Shown one piece after another: positions 34,607 to 42,948 of a stretch of 64,000 nucleotides of DNA. A program made the position numbers and the translations under genes. Positions within the stretch are counted from its first letter, which is position 1. Each line of letters starts with the position of its first letter. The DNA is taken from positions 102,141 to 166,140 of the forward strand of contig JBNKWP010000006.1 of assembly GCA_050299835.1 (NCBI GenBank), read 5' to 3'. A model generated the notes under the pieces. The model saw only the letters and a list, made by a program, of their open reading frames with translations. It ran no database searches and was not told the DNA's origin. This DNA comes from JAJDOD01 sp050299835. GTDB taxonomy: Bacteria > Pseudomonadota > Alphaproteobacteria > Rhodobacterales > Rhodobacteraceae.

Positions 34607-36080
34607 TCGACTCTTCGAGCATTTTTTCGTCGTGAGGCGAGTTCGATTGGTTCTCTGGATGATGAATGCTGTGTCGGACGTAAGTGCAAAGGGAGACGGT
34701 CTCCGTCTTGCCAGATTTGGTGTTGATCCAAGATCGGTCTTTAGGCACACCCTTGGTTTCTAGATAATCGTCGGTCTTCGGACAGCTGGTCAGCAATTGG
34801 CTTTCCTGAATGTAGCCATAAAGCTCGTTGTGAAACTCGACGGTTGGCATGGCAAATGCCTTGAAATTCACTTCGCCAAAAGACGGACTCCAAGGGAACA
34901 GTCCCGCAGAATTTGATTGCGGTTCGATATTGATTTTCTGGTCGTCGGAAGAGGTAAAAACGTTCGTCAATCCGCGAGCGAGAAGTGCTTGCAGCATATA
35001 GGGCGAGTGACAGCTAACGATGACCTGATTGTTTTTAACCTCGTCGAGCAAAAGCTCTGCCAGTTTCCTCTGCGCGGTCGGGTGCAGATGCATTTCCGGT
35101 TCATCAATGAGCAGGATTTTATCGCCTTTCGCTGAGTCAGAAAGAAGCCGCTGGAGCAGTAGCGCCAGTATCAATTCAACCCCCGATCCCAATCCCCGCG
35201 TGGGGATTTGTCGAACGTCATCGTCTTTTCGTATTGCGAGAAAAGCTGATGAGAACGGTTCAAGTAGCGACACCAGCTCAAACCGAAGCTGCTTGAATAC
35301 TTCGTTGTCGAAAAATGAGCTAAACTCGTCGCCTAGCTTCGATCCTGTACCCTTCTGAGCTAAATCCAGCGCCCAAGTGAAGAGTTCTCCCGAGACCTTG
35401 GTAGCGTATTCTTTCGCCGCTCCTTCCTCGCTCAACTTCTTTTGAAACTTCCAATTCAGATCGTCGCAAATCGCGTCGAAGGTCGTTCTGTAGGTCCCGC
35501 TAACCAAGTGCCGCGCACGGTTCTTATCGAAGTAGAAGACATTGACCCCATTTTCCCCGATCTTGCCGTTGTCCAGAGTCAGCTCTCTTGGGTCGACTGC
35601 CTTGGTATCCTGAGTTCTCTGTTGAACATATAGTTCGTCAGTATTTTCGTTGTAATATGCGTCTTCGTCTAGGCAGTAGACACTCTTCGCGGAGATCGGT
35701 GCAGACAGCAATTTGCCCGCCTGCTTTCTGTCTCTGGATTTGGCTGTAAATTCAAAGCCCGTGCAATTGAAGTACTTTCCTCGATAGCTCTGTAAGCCTG
35801 ATTTCACGCTATAGCGTTCAGATATTCCGGTTATCTTAATGGTCTTCTCGAAGTCGCGAAAATCACGAATGCCAAGTCGGTTCTCACCCTTGTAACGTCC
35901 ACCAAAGAGGTAATCGACGGCTTCGAGAACGGTGGTCTTTCCTGTTCCGTTGTTTCCGACAAACAGGTTCAGTCCACTTCCAGCCGATCCATCCGGTACA
36001 GCCAACTGCACCGTATCATCTGGAAAACACCGGAAATTGGTGATGGAGATTTCTTTCAAGAATGCTGATCCGTTGTACAA
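34581..36080 (-). CDS. SMC/OLD-like AAA ATPase (AAA_15/AAA_21 type)
   Basis: 499 aa from TTG 36080, which has GGAAGGG just upstream; ATG 36149 would add 23 residues and the frame runs open to 36500. The N-terminus has 'LKEISITNFRCFPDDTVQL' and Walker A 'FVGNNGTGKTT'; the C-terminal half has the ABC-like signature region 'TRGLGSGVELILALLL', Walker B 'ILLIDEPEMHLHP' and H-loop 'IVSCHSPYML'. No TOPRIM nuclease follows, unlike OLD/GajA. The tail 'YVRHSIHHPENQSN' is a pattern I recall from other defence-associated ATPases, but function is open. Confidence 0.75.
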   Translation of the reverse strand: MYNGSAFLKEISITNFRCFPDDTVQLAVPDGSAGSGLNLFVGNNGTGKTTVLEAVDYLFGGRYKGENRLGIRDFRDFEKTIKITGISERYSVKSGLQSYRGKYFNCTGFEFTAKSRDRKQAGKLLSAPISAKSVYCLDEDAYYNENTDELYVQQRTQDTKAVDPRELTLDNGKIGENGVNVFYFDKNRARHLVSGTYRTTFDAICDDLNWKFQKKLSEEGAAKEYATKVSGELFTWALDLAQKGTGSKLGDEFSSFFDNEVFKQLRFELVSLLEPFSSAFLAIRKDDDVRQIPTRGLGSGVELILALLLQRLLSDSAKGDKILLIDEPEMHLHPTAQRKLAELLLDEVKNNQVIVSCHSPYMLQALLARGLTNVFTSSDDQKINIEPQSNSAGLFPWSPSFGEVNFKAFAMPTVEFHNELYGYIQESQLLTSCPKTDDYLETKGVPKDRSWINTKSGKTETVSLCTYVRHSIHHPENQSNSPHDEKMLEESIRKMLPLV

Positions 36081-36158
36081 AGAATGCCCTTCCAAGTTGC
36101 ATGATCGAAGTCTAGGCCCGGCCTTGGAATGCGTCCAGTGACGGTGCATTGTCGGGTT

Positions 36159-36890
36159 ATGAAGTTTGCAGTTGCTGACGGAGAACGGATCGAGGCGACC
36201 CCGGGGGCCAAGGGCGAGTGTCCCGGCTGCGGCGCGGAAATGGTCGCGCGCTGCGGCACGCAGAGGGTCTGGCATTGGGCGCACCGGGGCCGGAGGCATT
36301 GCGATCACTGGTGGGAGAACGAGACCCAGTGGCACCGCGACTGGAAGAACCACTTCCCGGCAGACTGGCAGGAGATCGTCGCACGCGACGAGCACGGCGA
36401 GCTGCACATCGCCGACATCAAGACCGACAAGGGGCTGGTGGTGGAGTTCCAGCACTCCTTCCTGAAGCGCGAGGAGGCGCAGAAGCGGACGCAGTTCCAC
36501 AACCCGATGTTCTGGGTCGTGGACGCGACGCGGAGGCCGACCGACGCTCCCAACTTCATCGAAGCCCTAGAATACGCGCGGCACCATCCGACACCGGACG
36601 GAATGGTCTACGAGGTGAATATGCGCGCAGCGCGGCTGCTGAAGGAGTGGGTCACGGTCGGCGTGATCGTCGCGTTCGACTTTGGGACGGAAGACGTCTG
36701 GGTCCTGCGGCGTGTTCGGGGAGACTGGGTCCTCGGCTTCTTCTATCCGAAGGCCAAGGTCGTGGGACACATCACCGAGGGCACTGTGCTGCCGGACATC
36801 CTCTATGGGAAGCCTACCCGCCAGAAGGTCCGCGTGCCGGTTCGCCGCCCGCCTGCACGTGGCTGGAAGCGTGTCGGCCAGAGGTTCTAA
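36159..36890 (+). CDS. CoiA-like competence/nuclease protein
   Basis: 243 aa. A Cys-Cys zinc-type segment ('GECPGCGAEMVARCG') with 'WHWAHRGRRHCDHWWENE', then 'HIADIKTDKGLVVEFQHS', fits CoiA-like proteins and their restriction-endonuclease-like core (acidic residue, Glu-x-Gln pattern). CoiA acts in DNA uptake in competent bacteria, but copies on mobile elements are probably nucleases. ATG 36159 is preferred to 36129. It starts divergently from the ATPase gene and is followed by a DUF4236 gene. Confidence 0.75.
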   Translation: MKFAVADGERIEATPGAKGECPGCGAEMVARCGTQRVWHWAHRGRRHCDHWWENETQWHRDWKNHFPADWQEIVARDEHGELHIADIKTDKGLVVEFQHSFLKREEAQKRTQFHNPMFWVVDATRRPTDAPNFIEALEYARHHPTPDGMVYEVNMRAARLLKEWVTVGVIVAFDFGTEDVWVLRRVRGDWVLGFFYPKAKVVGHITEGTVLPDILYGKPTRQKVRVPVRRPPARGWKRVGQRF

Positions 36891-36901
36891 GGAGACTAGG
36901 G

Positions 36902-37087
36902 ATGCCGCTGCGTTTCAGACAGACCTTCACCCTGTTCCCCGGCGTTCGGATCAATGTCGGAAAGCGTGGGATCAGCACCAGCATCGGGGTCCCCGGGGCC
37001 AGCCTGAACATCGGCCGGCAAGGCGTCCGGGCCACGGGCAGCAACAATTGCTTCTCGATCAAATTAGAGAGAATGAGGGCGCGGTGA
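36902..37087 (+). CDS. DUF4236 domain protein
   Basis: 61 aa. AGGAG precedes ATG 36902. The whole protein is the DUF4236 beta-hairpin repeat ('LRFRQTFTLFPGVRINVGKR', 'STSIGVPGASLNIG'). DUF4236 proteins are widespread with unknown role. It is coupled by GTGA overlap to the next gene. Confidence 0.75.
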   Translation: MPLRFRQTFTLFPGVRINVGKRGISTSIGVPGASLNIGRQGVRATGSNNCFSIKLERMRAR

Positions 37088-38019
37088 GCGAATTATTTCT
37101 AGATCATGTGGATGGCGAAGACCTCGGATATTCCAACATCCGACGAGCGAGCTGCACGGCGGAGAGGGAAATAAAGGACGCGCTGCAAGAACTTTGGCAA
37201 GTCTTTGAGCCGTATTCTGATCCAGACTTTCGGACTGAATTTGCGCGGAACCCGGATGAGCGATTTTGGGAAATGTATCTGACCACCACTATGGTCGCCC
37301 AAGGGAAGAATGTCTTGCCTCGAAGTCAGCGCGTCGGCCAACTGCGAGGTGGCGGGCCAGATATTGCGATTGAGGAGAATGGGAATAGAATTTGGATTGA
37401 AGCTATTTGCCCGACTTCCGGTGACGAAAACAATCCGGATCAAATCCCTAACCCGATGCAAGACGCGGCGCACGGTGAGGTGAGGTGGTTTCGACCGCCG
37501 AGCGATCAGATCGACCTGCGGATCACATCGGCGCTCCTGAGAAAGCGAGATGTTTTTGAATCCTATCGGCGGTCCGGGATTGTAGGTGAGGCTGACATCT
37601 GTGTCGTCGCAATCGGAGGCGGCCAAATTGGTCTTTACGGGAATTCCTCTGGCTTCTCCCGGGCCGCACGTGCGGTATATCCGATTGGCTCTAACACGGT
37701 GACACTCAACCGAGAGACCGGAGAAGCTGTCGGCGCGGGTTACTCTATTTCAATGGAAATCCCGCGAGCGCAGGGGAATGCAATTTCACGACGCGCGTTT
37801 CTGGACCAGCACTTCGAAGGTTGTTCGGGGTTGATTTGGTCACGAAGGTCTTTGGGCAATTTCCCGGGGCGAGATCACGACTTCAATTACGTCCACAACG
37901 CTGTTGCGCGGCAGCAGTTGCAAGAAAACTGGTTCCCTTGGGACGAAGAAAATCGAGTCGTGGAAGATGATGATGGCTTTAGAATTGAAAGAGCGGGGCC
38001 AGCAGTTGATCGCGATTGA
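37084..38019 (+). CDS. Putative nuclease-like protein, unknown family
   Basis: 311 aa from GTG 37084, overlapping the DUF4236 stop. The segment 'LRGGGPDIAIEENGNRIWIE' followed by 'AICPTSG' resembles the Gly-Pro-Asp ... (Asp/Glu)-x-Lys hairpin of PD-(D/E)xK nucleases, but the Lys position is Ile, so activity is uncertain. It forms a three-gene plus-strand cargo unit with the CoiA-like and DUF4236 genes and has lower GC than the packaging genes beside it. Confidence 0.5.
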   Translation: MSELFLDHVDGEDLGYSNIRRASCTAEREIKDALQELWQVFEPYSDPDFRTEFARNPDERFWEMYLTTTMVAQGKNVLPRSQRVGQLRGGGPDIAIEENGNRIWIEAICPTSGDENNPDQIPNPMQDAAHGEVRWFRPPSDQIDLRITSALLRKRDVFESYRRSGIVGEADICVVAIGGGQIGLYGNSSGFSRAARAVYPIGSNTVTLNRETGEAVGAGYSISMEIPRAQGNAISRRAFLDQHFEGCSGLIWSRRSLGNFPGRDHDFNYVHNAVARQQLQENWFPWDEENRVVEDDDGFRIERAGPAVDRD

Positions 38020-38038
38020 TAGCTGACCCTGCCGATTT

Positions 38039-38075
38039 GGAGGGCGGCACGTGGAAGAAGCCCGTGCCACCCTCC
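38039..38075. terminator. Bidirectional terminator between convergent operons
   Basis: Arms GGAGGGCGGCACG (38039-38051) and CGTGCCACCCTCC (38063-38075) form a 13-bp stem with one mismatch, between the plus-strand cargo unit and the minus-strand packaging operon. Outer TGACCC / GGGTCA bases extend it. No T-tract. Confidence 0.6.
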
Positions 38076-38107
38076 GCCCGTTCGGAGGCATCACCTCCCC
38101 CGTCGGG

Positions 38108-38419
38108 TCAACCTGCAGCGCGCCGCTGCAGCGCCTCGTCCAGCTCCTGCTGTGCCTTCGCGTCGTCCGGTTCTGTGGCGATGCGGGCGATCAGGTTCGA
38201 GTTCCTGAAGCTGTCCACCGTGTCGGGCGTGACGACCTTCTCTTGGATCAGGAAGGCGGCGCTCGAGACGGTCTTCATGGCGACGTGCCGCTGCTCGACA
38301 CGCCAGCTCTCCGGGAGCTTCTTCACGCGCGGCTTCGGAGGCACGGGCTGGCGGGCGTTGTAGGCGCTGCCGTCAGCCTTCCGCTTGCCCTTCCACGGGC
38401 GCTGGGTGGGCTTCGTCAT
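38108..38419 (-). CDS. Hypothetical protein, last gene of packaging operon
   Basis: 103 aa, ATG 38419 overlapping the preceding stop (ATGA). The N-terminus is basic and Pro-rich ('MTKPTQRPWKGKRKADGSAY'); the rest is helical. No family recognised. Likely translated with the upstream genes. Confidence 0.55.
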   Translation of the reverse strand: MTKPTQRPWKGKRKADGSAYNARQPVPPKPRVKKLPESWRVEQRHVAMKTVSSAAFLIQEKVVTPDTVDSFRNSNLIARIATEPDDAKAQQELDEALQRRAAG

Positions 38420-38991
38420 GCTTCCGCTAGCCGCTCCTGCCCGGCATCCTCCAGCCACGACGGGAGGTCCCGCCCGTGGCTGGTGTAGTGATCCGCGATC
38501 TGGGCGTCGATCTCGACCAGCAGCTCCCGGGACTGCTCCTCGGCCTCGCCGTGGAAGTCCTCGATCTGGCGCTTGACCGAAGCACGGTCTGCCATGAGCC
38601 GGTCGCGCTCCCGGAGGAAGTCGAGGTCGTCGGTGATGTCGCCGCGCTTCTCGTCGATCACGCGGCCCTCCTCGTCGCGGTAGCGGTAGGGCAGGTTCTG
38701 TCCCCAGTCGATCATGTAGTCCATCCGCGCCCGGTCCATGTCATCCTGCTCCGACCGCAGCCAGCAGCCCTCGGTCAGGGCAAGGTAGCGCCGCAGCAAT
38801 GCGTCCTTGTTATTCCGGTAGTCGTCGTGCGCAGGCTCCCAGAGATCGTCGAGCGGGTCGGCCTTGGGCAGGGGCTTCAGGACGAAGGCGTTGGGCCAGA
38901 GCTGGCGGGCGATCATGTCCAGCTTCTCGTCGGTGTCAGCGGCGTCCCAGCGGTCGCGCTGCGCTTGGTCTCGATACTCGCGGTCGCTCAT
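38416..38991 (-). CDS. Hypothetical acidic helical protein of packaging operon
   Basis: 191 aa, rich in Asp, Arg and Glu, with long predicted helices ('FLRERDRLMADRASVKRQIE'). No known domain. Start and previous stop share a base at 38991. A structural or scaffolding role is possible given the operon. Confidence 0.6.
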   Translation of the reverse strand: MSDREYRDQAQRDRWDAADTDEKLDMIARQLWPNAFVLKPLPKADPLDDLWEPAHDDYRNNKDALLRRYLALTEGCWLRSEQDDMDRARMDYMIDWGQNLPYRYRDEEGRVIDEKRGDITDDLDFLRERDRLMADRASVKRQIEDFHGEAEEQSRELLVEIDAQIADHYTSHGRDLPSWLEDAGQERLAEA

Positions 38992-39338
38992 TACAGAAAA
39001 TCCTCCAAGTTGGTGCCACCGTTGTTCCGGGCGGTGGTGAAGGCCCGCATCCGGGCGGCATACTGCTCGTCCTGGGCGAGCCGCGCGCCCCGGTTCGCGG
39101 AGCTGGCGACAGGCGGCGGGGGCACACCGGGCGTGCGGGGCTTCGGGTCCGGCAGCAGCTTCAGCCCGCTGGCCGTTTTCGGCATGAGCTGCCTCATGCG
39201 AGCCAGAGGACCGGACGCGGAGCCGATAGGCCGTCCGCCCCGGTTCGCCGTGGCGATCTCGTGGTTGGTGCGGCTCGGATCAGCCCGGCGCAGGCTTTCG
39301 AGCGTGTTCCGCTGGATGGTGCGCTGGTCGTTGATCAT
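38991..39338 (-). CDS. Hypothetical protein of packaging operon
   Basis: 115 aa, basic, Pro/Arg-rich and probably disordered in the middle ('LLPDPKPRTPGVPPPPVASS'). Coupled by ATGA to the gene upstream. No family recognised. Confidence 0.55.
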   Translation of the reverse strand: MINDQRTIQRNTLESLRRADPSRTNHEIATANRGGRPIGSASGPLARMRQLMPKTASGLKLLPDPKPRTPGVPPPPVASSANRGARLAQDEQYAARMRAFTTARNNGGTNLEDFL

Positions 39339-39721
39339 CCGCGCTTCCCCCGGATCATGACGCGGTCGCTGCCGTCGGAGTTCTTACCGACAATCTTGGC
39401 GTCGTAGTGCTCGGGGGTGGCGAGGCTCGGGTAGCGCTTCAGCAGCCGCTTGTCCTGCTCGGTCGCCTCCCGGTAGGGGTTCTCGCTGGCCTTCAGCTGG
39501 TTCAGCTCGCCGGTGTTTCGGTCGCCGTGCTGGGGGCCGTTCTTGGCCATGGACGGGTAGGCGCGGTCGAGCGCCGCCTTGCCTGCCTTATCCGCCGCCG
39601 TGGGCGGGCGCTGAGCGGGCTGTGGCTTCTGGGACATGGTCGGATACATCCGGCCTGCAGGGCCGTCGTAGGGCTGGCCGCCGTCGCGGCGGGTGGGCGG
39701 GTTCAGGACGTCGTCGCTCAT
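39335..39721 (-). CDS. Hypothetical protein of packaging operon
   Basis: 128 aa, low complexity with two related segments around 'GRMYPTMSQKPQPA' and 'DRAYPSMAKNGPQH'. Coupled by ATGA on both sides. Unknown function; the repeated Tyr-Pro-x-Met unit is notable. Confidence 0.55.
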   Translation of the reverse strand: MSDDVLNPPTRRDGGQPYDGPAGRMYPTMSQKPQPAQRPPTAADKAGKAALDRAYPSMAKNGPQHGDRNTGELNQLKASENPYREATEQDKRLLKRYPSLATPEHYDAKIVGKNSDGSDRVMIRGKRG

Positions 39722-39951
39722 TTCGTCAGCGCCTCCAGCGCTTGCTTGGTGTTTCGGTCTTGCCGCTGCGGAGCGCGCTGCTGCGCGGCGTTCTCGGTCT
39801 TCTGCTGGAAGCGGGCCAGCTGTCGCCCGGTCTGGGCGACGTAGGCACCGGCCAGCGCGTTCATCATGCCGTTCACCTCCGCCCGGCGACGCAGGGCCTT
39901 GGCCTTCAGTTCCCGCCCTCTGGCGGTGCGCGGTTCGCCGTCGAAACTCAT
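39718..39951 (-). CDS. Small basic protein after large terminase
   Basis: 77 aa, helical, rich in Arg, Gln and Ala ('TARGRELKAKALRRRAEVNG'). It starts 1 base after the terminase stop. Small basic helical proteins next to TerL can be head-assembly or DNA-binding accessories; nothing specific is visible. Confidence 0.55.
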   Translation of the reverse strand: MSFDGEPRTARGRELKAKALRRRAEVNGMMNALAGAYVAQTGRQLARFQQKTENAAQQRAPQRQDRNTKQALEALTK

Positions 39952-39952
39952 G

Positions 39953-41299
39953 TCAGAAGCTCTCCAGAGGGTCGTAGTCGCGCTCCGGCGCGCTGTAGCT
40001 GTCGGGCCGGAGGGCGTAGGGGTGGGGGCTGTCCCAGTCAGGCTCGAAGGGCACGGCGACCGGCCCGGCGAAGGTCAGTGCCGCCGCGTCGCCGAGGTCG
40101 GGCGACCGCCCGAGCCGCTGCTTGATCTTCTCCTTCGGCTCGATCCTGAGCTTGTTGGCGCTGTTGAAGTCGAAGGTCGGTGAGCAGATGTCGCTGAGCA
40201 GGACGGGATCGTTGGGGATCATGCTGTCGCTCCGCTCCAGCCACTGCCGCAGGCCGTCCCACATCTCCGCCCGGCGGTTCGCGTAGCCGCCCTGCAGGGC
40301 GGAGCTGCCGAAGTCCACGGGGGTGACGTTGAAGCCCTGCTGGTTCAGGGCGTCGTAGACCCCCGCACCAAGGCCGCCCACGTCGATGAAACAGGCGTGC
40401 GGCTGCCACTCGTCGAGCATCCGGGCGACGTGCGCGGAAGTCTGCATGAGGTCCATCTGCGGCAGGATCGTGGGGCGGAAGATCACGCTGCCATGGCGCT
40501 TCACGAGGACGGTCTTGTCCCCTCCGAAGCGGGCCACGTCCACGCCGAGGACCTTGGCCGAGTTACGCAGGCTCGGACGCAGGTTCCGCTTCTGGGCAAG
40601 GGTGGCCGTGGCCAGCGGGATCAGGGTGTTGTCGGTCGAGGCGTCGAAGCTGCAGAGATACTCGCGCTCGAAGTGCGCCGGGGAAACTGAGGACTGCTGC
40701 GCGGACTTGAGTTCGGCCTCGGACAAGACCCCCGTGTCTGTGGCGCTGAAGAGGGCCGAGGCCCATTCCGGCTGGGCGGGATCGAGGCCACGCTGGTAGA
40801 ACTCGAACAAGACGTCGCGGCCCCTGACGGTGCCGATGAACAGCGCCCATCCCATACGGTCAGACAGGGTGGGGCGGATCGAGCTGGGCCATGCGTCCGC
40901 CGGATACTGGGCCACCTCGTCGAGGACGACGCCGTCGAAACCGAGGCCCCGGCAGGCGTCGTGGTCTTCGCCGCTGAAGAGGCTGACGGTGGAGCCGTTG
41001 GGGAAGACTGCGATCAGCTCGCTCTCCCGGTATTCCATCGCTGGGATATCTGCGGTGAACTCCTTCAGGAGGTTCCACGCGATGCGCTTGGCTTGCCGCA
41101 ACGTGGGGCCAAAATATCCGAGGCGCTGGCTCGGGGCTGCCGCCGCTCCGGCGATCAGGGTGTTGATGGCGAGCACGGTCTTGCCGCCGCGCCGGTGGAC
41201 GATGGCCGTGGTGAAGCGATGCCCCGCCATGAGGGCGTGGACGCTCGTCTGCCACGTCCGGGGGACGTAGCCGGTGGTGATGTCGTCCGGCCCTGTCAT
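39953..41299 (-). CDS. terL: Phage terminase large subunit
   Basis: 448 aa. The ATPase half has Walker A 'IVHRRGGKTVLA' (about residue 35), Walker B 'FDGVVLDEVAQYP' and the coupling segment 'LFIGTVRGRD'. The RNase H-like nuclease half has 'VLGVDVARFGGDKT', 'CFIDVGGLGAGVYDAL' and 'SPDLGDAAAL' with the three acidic metal ligands. All parts of a working packaging motor/nuclease are present. It overlaps the small HTH gene upstream by ATGA. No portal, protease or capsid gene is in island 3, so DNA would be packaged into another phage's heads (inference). Confidence 0.9.
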   Translation of the reverse strand: MTGPDDITTGYVPRTWQTSVHALMAGHRFTTAIVHRRGGKTVLAINTLIAGAAAAPSQRLGYFGPTLRQAKRIAWNLLKEFTADIPAMEYRESELIAVFPNGSTVSLFSGEDHDACRGLGFDGVVLDEVAQYPADAWPSSIRPTLSDRMGWALFIGTVRGRDVLFEFYQRGLDPAQPEWASALFSATDTGVLSEAELKSAQQSSVSPAHFEREYLCSFDASTDNTLIPLATATLAQKRNLRPSLRNSAKVLGVDVARFGGDKTVLVKRHGSVIFRPTILPQMDLMQTSAHVARMLDEWQPHACFIDVGGLGAGVYDALNQQGFNVTPVDFGSSALQGGYANRRAEMWDGLRQWLERSDSMIPNDPVLLSDICSPTFDFNSANKLRIEPKEKIKQRLGRSPDLGDAAALTFAGPVAVPFEPDWDSPHPYALRPDSYSAPERDYDPLESF

Positions 41300-41499
41300 G
41301 CAGGCTCCACGTGGGTCCAGTCCCGCCCTCGGTTGACCGCCGACAGGGTGGGCTTCGAGACACCGGTCAGGCCGACGATCCGGTCGAGCTGTCCGTTCTG
41401 CAGCCGCCCGGAGGGGCCGCGAGGAGCTGTCTGCAGGAGCCGCTTGGCCCGGGCGATCTGGGCGGGGGTGTGCTTGTTCGGATGGCAGTATTTCGTCAC
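41296..41499 (-). CDS. Small HTH protein upstream of terL
   Basis: 67 aa. 'QIARAKRLLQTAPRG' and 'GQLDRIVGLTGVSKPTLSAV' look like a Hin-type recombinase or homeodomain-like HTH. It could be the DNA-recognition (small terminase) component. Coupled by ATGA to terL and to the gene before it. Confidence 0.6.
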   Translation of the reverse strand: MTKYCHPNKHTPAQIARAKRLLQTAPRGPSGRLQNGQLDRIVGLTGVSKPTLSAVNRGRDWTHVEPA

Positions 41500-41885
41500 T
41501 CGTCGTCCTCCTCGTCGATGACGTGGGCCTCGATCTGCCGCGCCGCGTTGGCGATGTCCTCGGCCTCCACCTCGATCTGGTGGACGGGCCGGGAGTTGGG
41601 CAGGGGGATGGGCGAGTGGAAGTTCAGGACCATGCCGCTCGCGCCCTCTGCCTTGAGATCAACCGCTTTGAGGTCAGGGAGCAGCTTCTTGAGCAGTTCC
41701 CGGCCAGCGACGATCCGGTGCTCCATGGTCGGGCGCTCATACTTCACCGGCTCGCCCTCGTAATCGAGGACGGCGACGGGCTTGCCGCTCATGACCGAGG
41801 CGAGGAAGCCGACAGGATCGCAGAGCCGACGGATGCGATCACGCTCCTCGGCCATCTCGATACTGCGCTTCTTCGGTGCGCCCAT
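41496..41885 (-). CDS. First gene of packaging operon, possible small terminase
   Basis: 129 aa. Basic N-terminus, then 'RDRIRRLCDPVGFLASVMSG' and a C-terminus of strong acidity. The pattern and the position ahead of an HTH protein and terL are like phage small terminase or packaging accessory proteins. The family is not certain. Upstream begins the gene-free region 41886-42948. Confidence 0.55.
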   Translation of the reverse strand: MGAPKKRSIEMAEERDRIRRLCDPVGFLASVMSGKPVAVLDYEGEPVKYERPTMEHRIVAGRELLKKLLPDLKAVDLKAEGASGMVLNFHSPIPLPNSRPVHQIEVEAEDIANAARQIEAHVIDEEDDE

Positions 41886-42242
41886 GGTGTTCCTCGTGTG
41901 GTGCCGCCGCCCCCGACGTGTCGATCAGCCGGAGGCCCCCGGGGGCGGCGGCAGTGCCAGACCCTCGATGGCATCGGAAAGTAGAGGGCCAAGGGGCGTT
42001 CGGCAAGGGAAATCTAAAAAAATATCAATTTAAAACAAGAGGTTACGTTAGATGCTGACGTGTGTCAGATGCTGCGCTAGAGGCCGAAAAATCGGCGGGG
42101 TGTGCGCGTCGTCGCTCTGTGAGAGGGGCCGGGGCGCGACGGCGCGCCGGGGGTCGGGGTGGGTTTGTTCGGTCAGCTGGCGAGTGGTATGATCAAGCCG
42201 TCCGAGGGCTAAGGGACAGCTCCCTTCACCATCGACCAGTAA

Positions 42243-42287
42243 GTGTCCCGGCCCACTGCGGACTGAACCTCGCCCGGGTCGGGACAC
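42243..42287. other. Hairpin in gene-free region
   Basis: Arms GTGTCCCG (42243-42250) and CGGGACAC (42280-42287), with further GC pairing inside. It is the first of three strong dyads in the 1,063-base gap 41886-42948, which has no convincing gene. Confidence 0.45.
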
Positions 42288-42384
42288 CGAAGTCTCCACC
42301 GACCGCACTCATTGATGCACGATCAAGTGGTCAGGCGCTGACAGACCTCGTGCTATAGGGCTGAGCGTTACTTTTGTCTGGTGC

Positions 42385-42404
42385 TGGGTCTCGTCGGGGT
42401 CTCA
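42385..42404 (-). repeat. Internal inverted copy of the island-end GAGACCC repeats
   Basis: TGGGTCTCG and GGGGTCTCA stand 2 bases apart. The complement closely matches the left-end cluster at 31653-31672 in motif and spacing. An arm-like site inside the island could be a regulatory binding site for the integrase or its partner. Confidence 0.45.
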
Positions 42405-42564
42405 GGGCGTCCGAGGCAGGCAGCTACTCCCGCCCCGAACTGGGTCGAACGGCGGGCGGAGATCAGCATCACCCCGAACCCTTGCACGACCTTGCCACGT
42501 GATGTGCGTTAAGCATCTGACGCAGTCAACGTTTGGTGGTCAATGTCAGCGACTAACACGGCGC

Positions 42565-42618
42565 GTTCAGCGCCCTGAGGAGCCGCGCTTTGGCTCCGCC
42601 CGATCAGGGGCGCTGAAC
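42565..42618. other. Two-part GC-rich stem-loop
   Basis: Outer arms GTTCAGCGCCCTGA (42565-42578) and TCAGGGGCGCTGAAC (42604-42618, one bulged G) plus inner arms GGAGCC (42579-42584) / GGCTCC (42592-42597). Followed by AT-rich DNA and a second long palindrome. Likely part of the island 3 origin or a structured RNA. Confidence 0.55.
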
Positions 42619-42658
42619 CCCATTTATATCCCCATATGCAACGCAAGTCCTTATCCCC

Positions 42659-42712
42659 CCTTATTCGATGACCTCCCATATGTATTACTCTATGGGAGGT
42701 CATCGAATAAGG
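42659..42712. other. Perfect 22-bp inverted repeat with 10-base loop
   Basis: Left arm 42659-42680 (begins CCTTATTCGATGACC) and right arm 42691-42712 (ends GGTCATCGAATAAGG) are exact complements around a 10-base loop. The region after it (42713-42750) is strongly AT-rich. Such cruciform-forming DNA fits a replication origin; a minus-strand hairpin terminator or RNA is also possible. Confidence 0.6.
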
Positions 42713-42948
42713 ATATTATCATTTATAATCATATACCTATAATCCATCTTTGCGCGCACTCAGCCTATCCACATCCACACCGCCGCATCACCCCATTGAC
42801 CCGGCGCGCGCGCTGAGGCATGGTTTTCGGGCAGAAAAGTCGCCGAGGCAGCCCTCGGCGCAGCAGTTCAGCAGCTCAGCATCGGTCCGCAAGCGCACCT
42901 CGTGCGTGGGGCAGACAATCTCAAAACACGAGCTTGAAGGACTGCGCC

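Noticed and set aside
36081..36500. N-terminal extension of the SMC-like ATPase
   Set aside because: It is antisense to the CoiA-like gene, and the conserved ATPase sequence begins right after TTG 36080.
42499..42816. 105-codon plus-strand frame through the hairpin region
   Set aside because: It is made of the palindromes themselves and AT-rich DNA, with no ribosome site or family resemblance.
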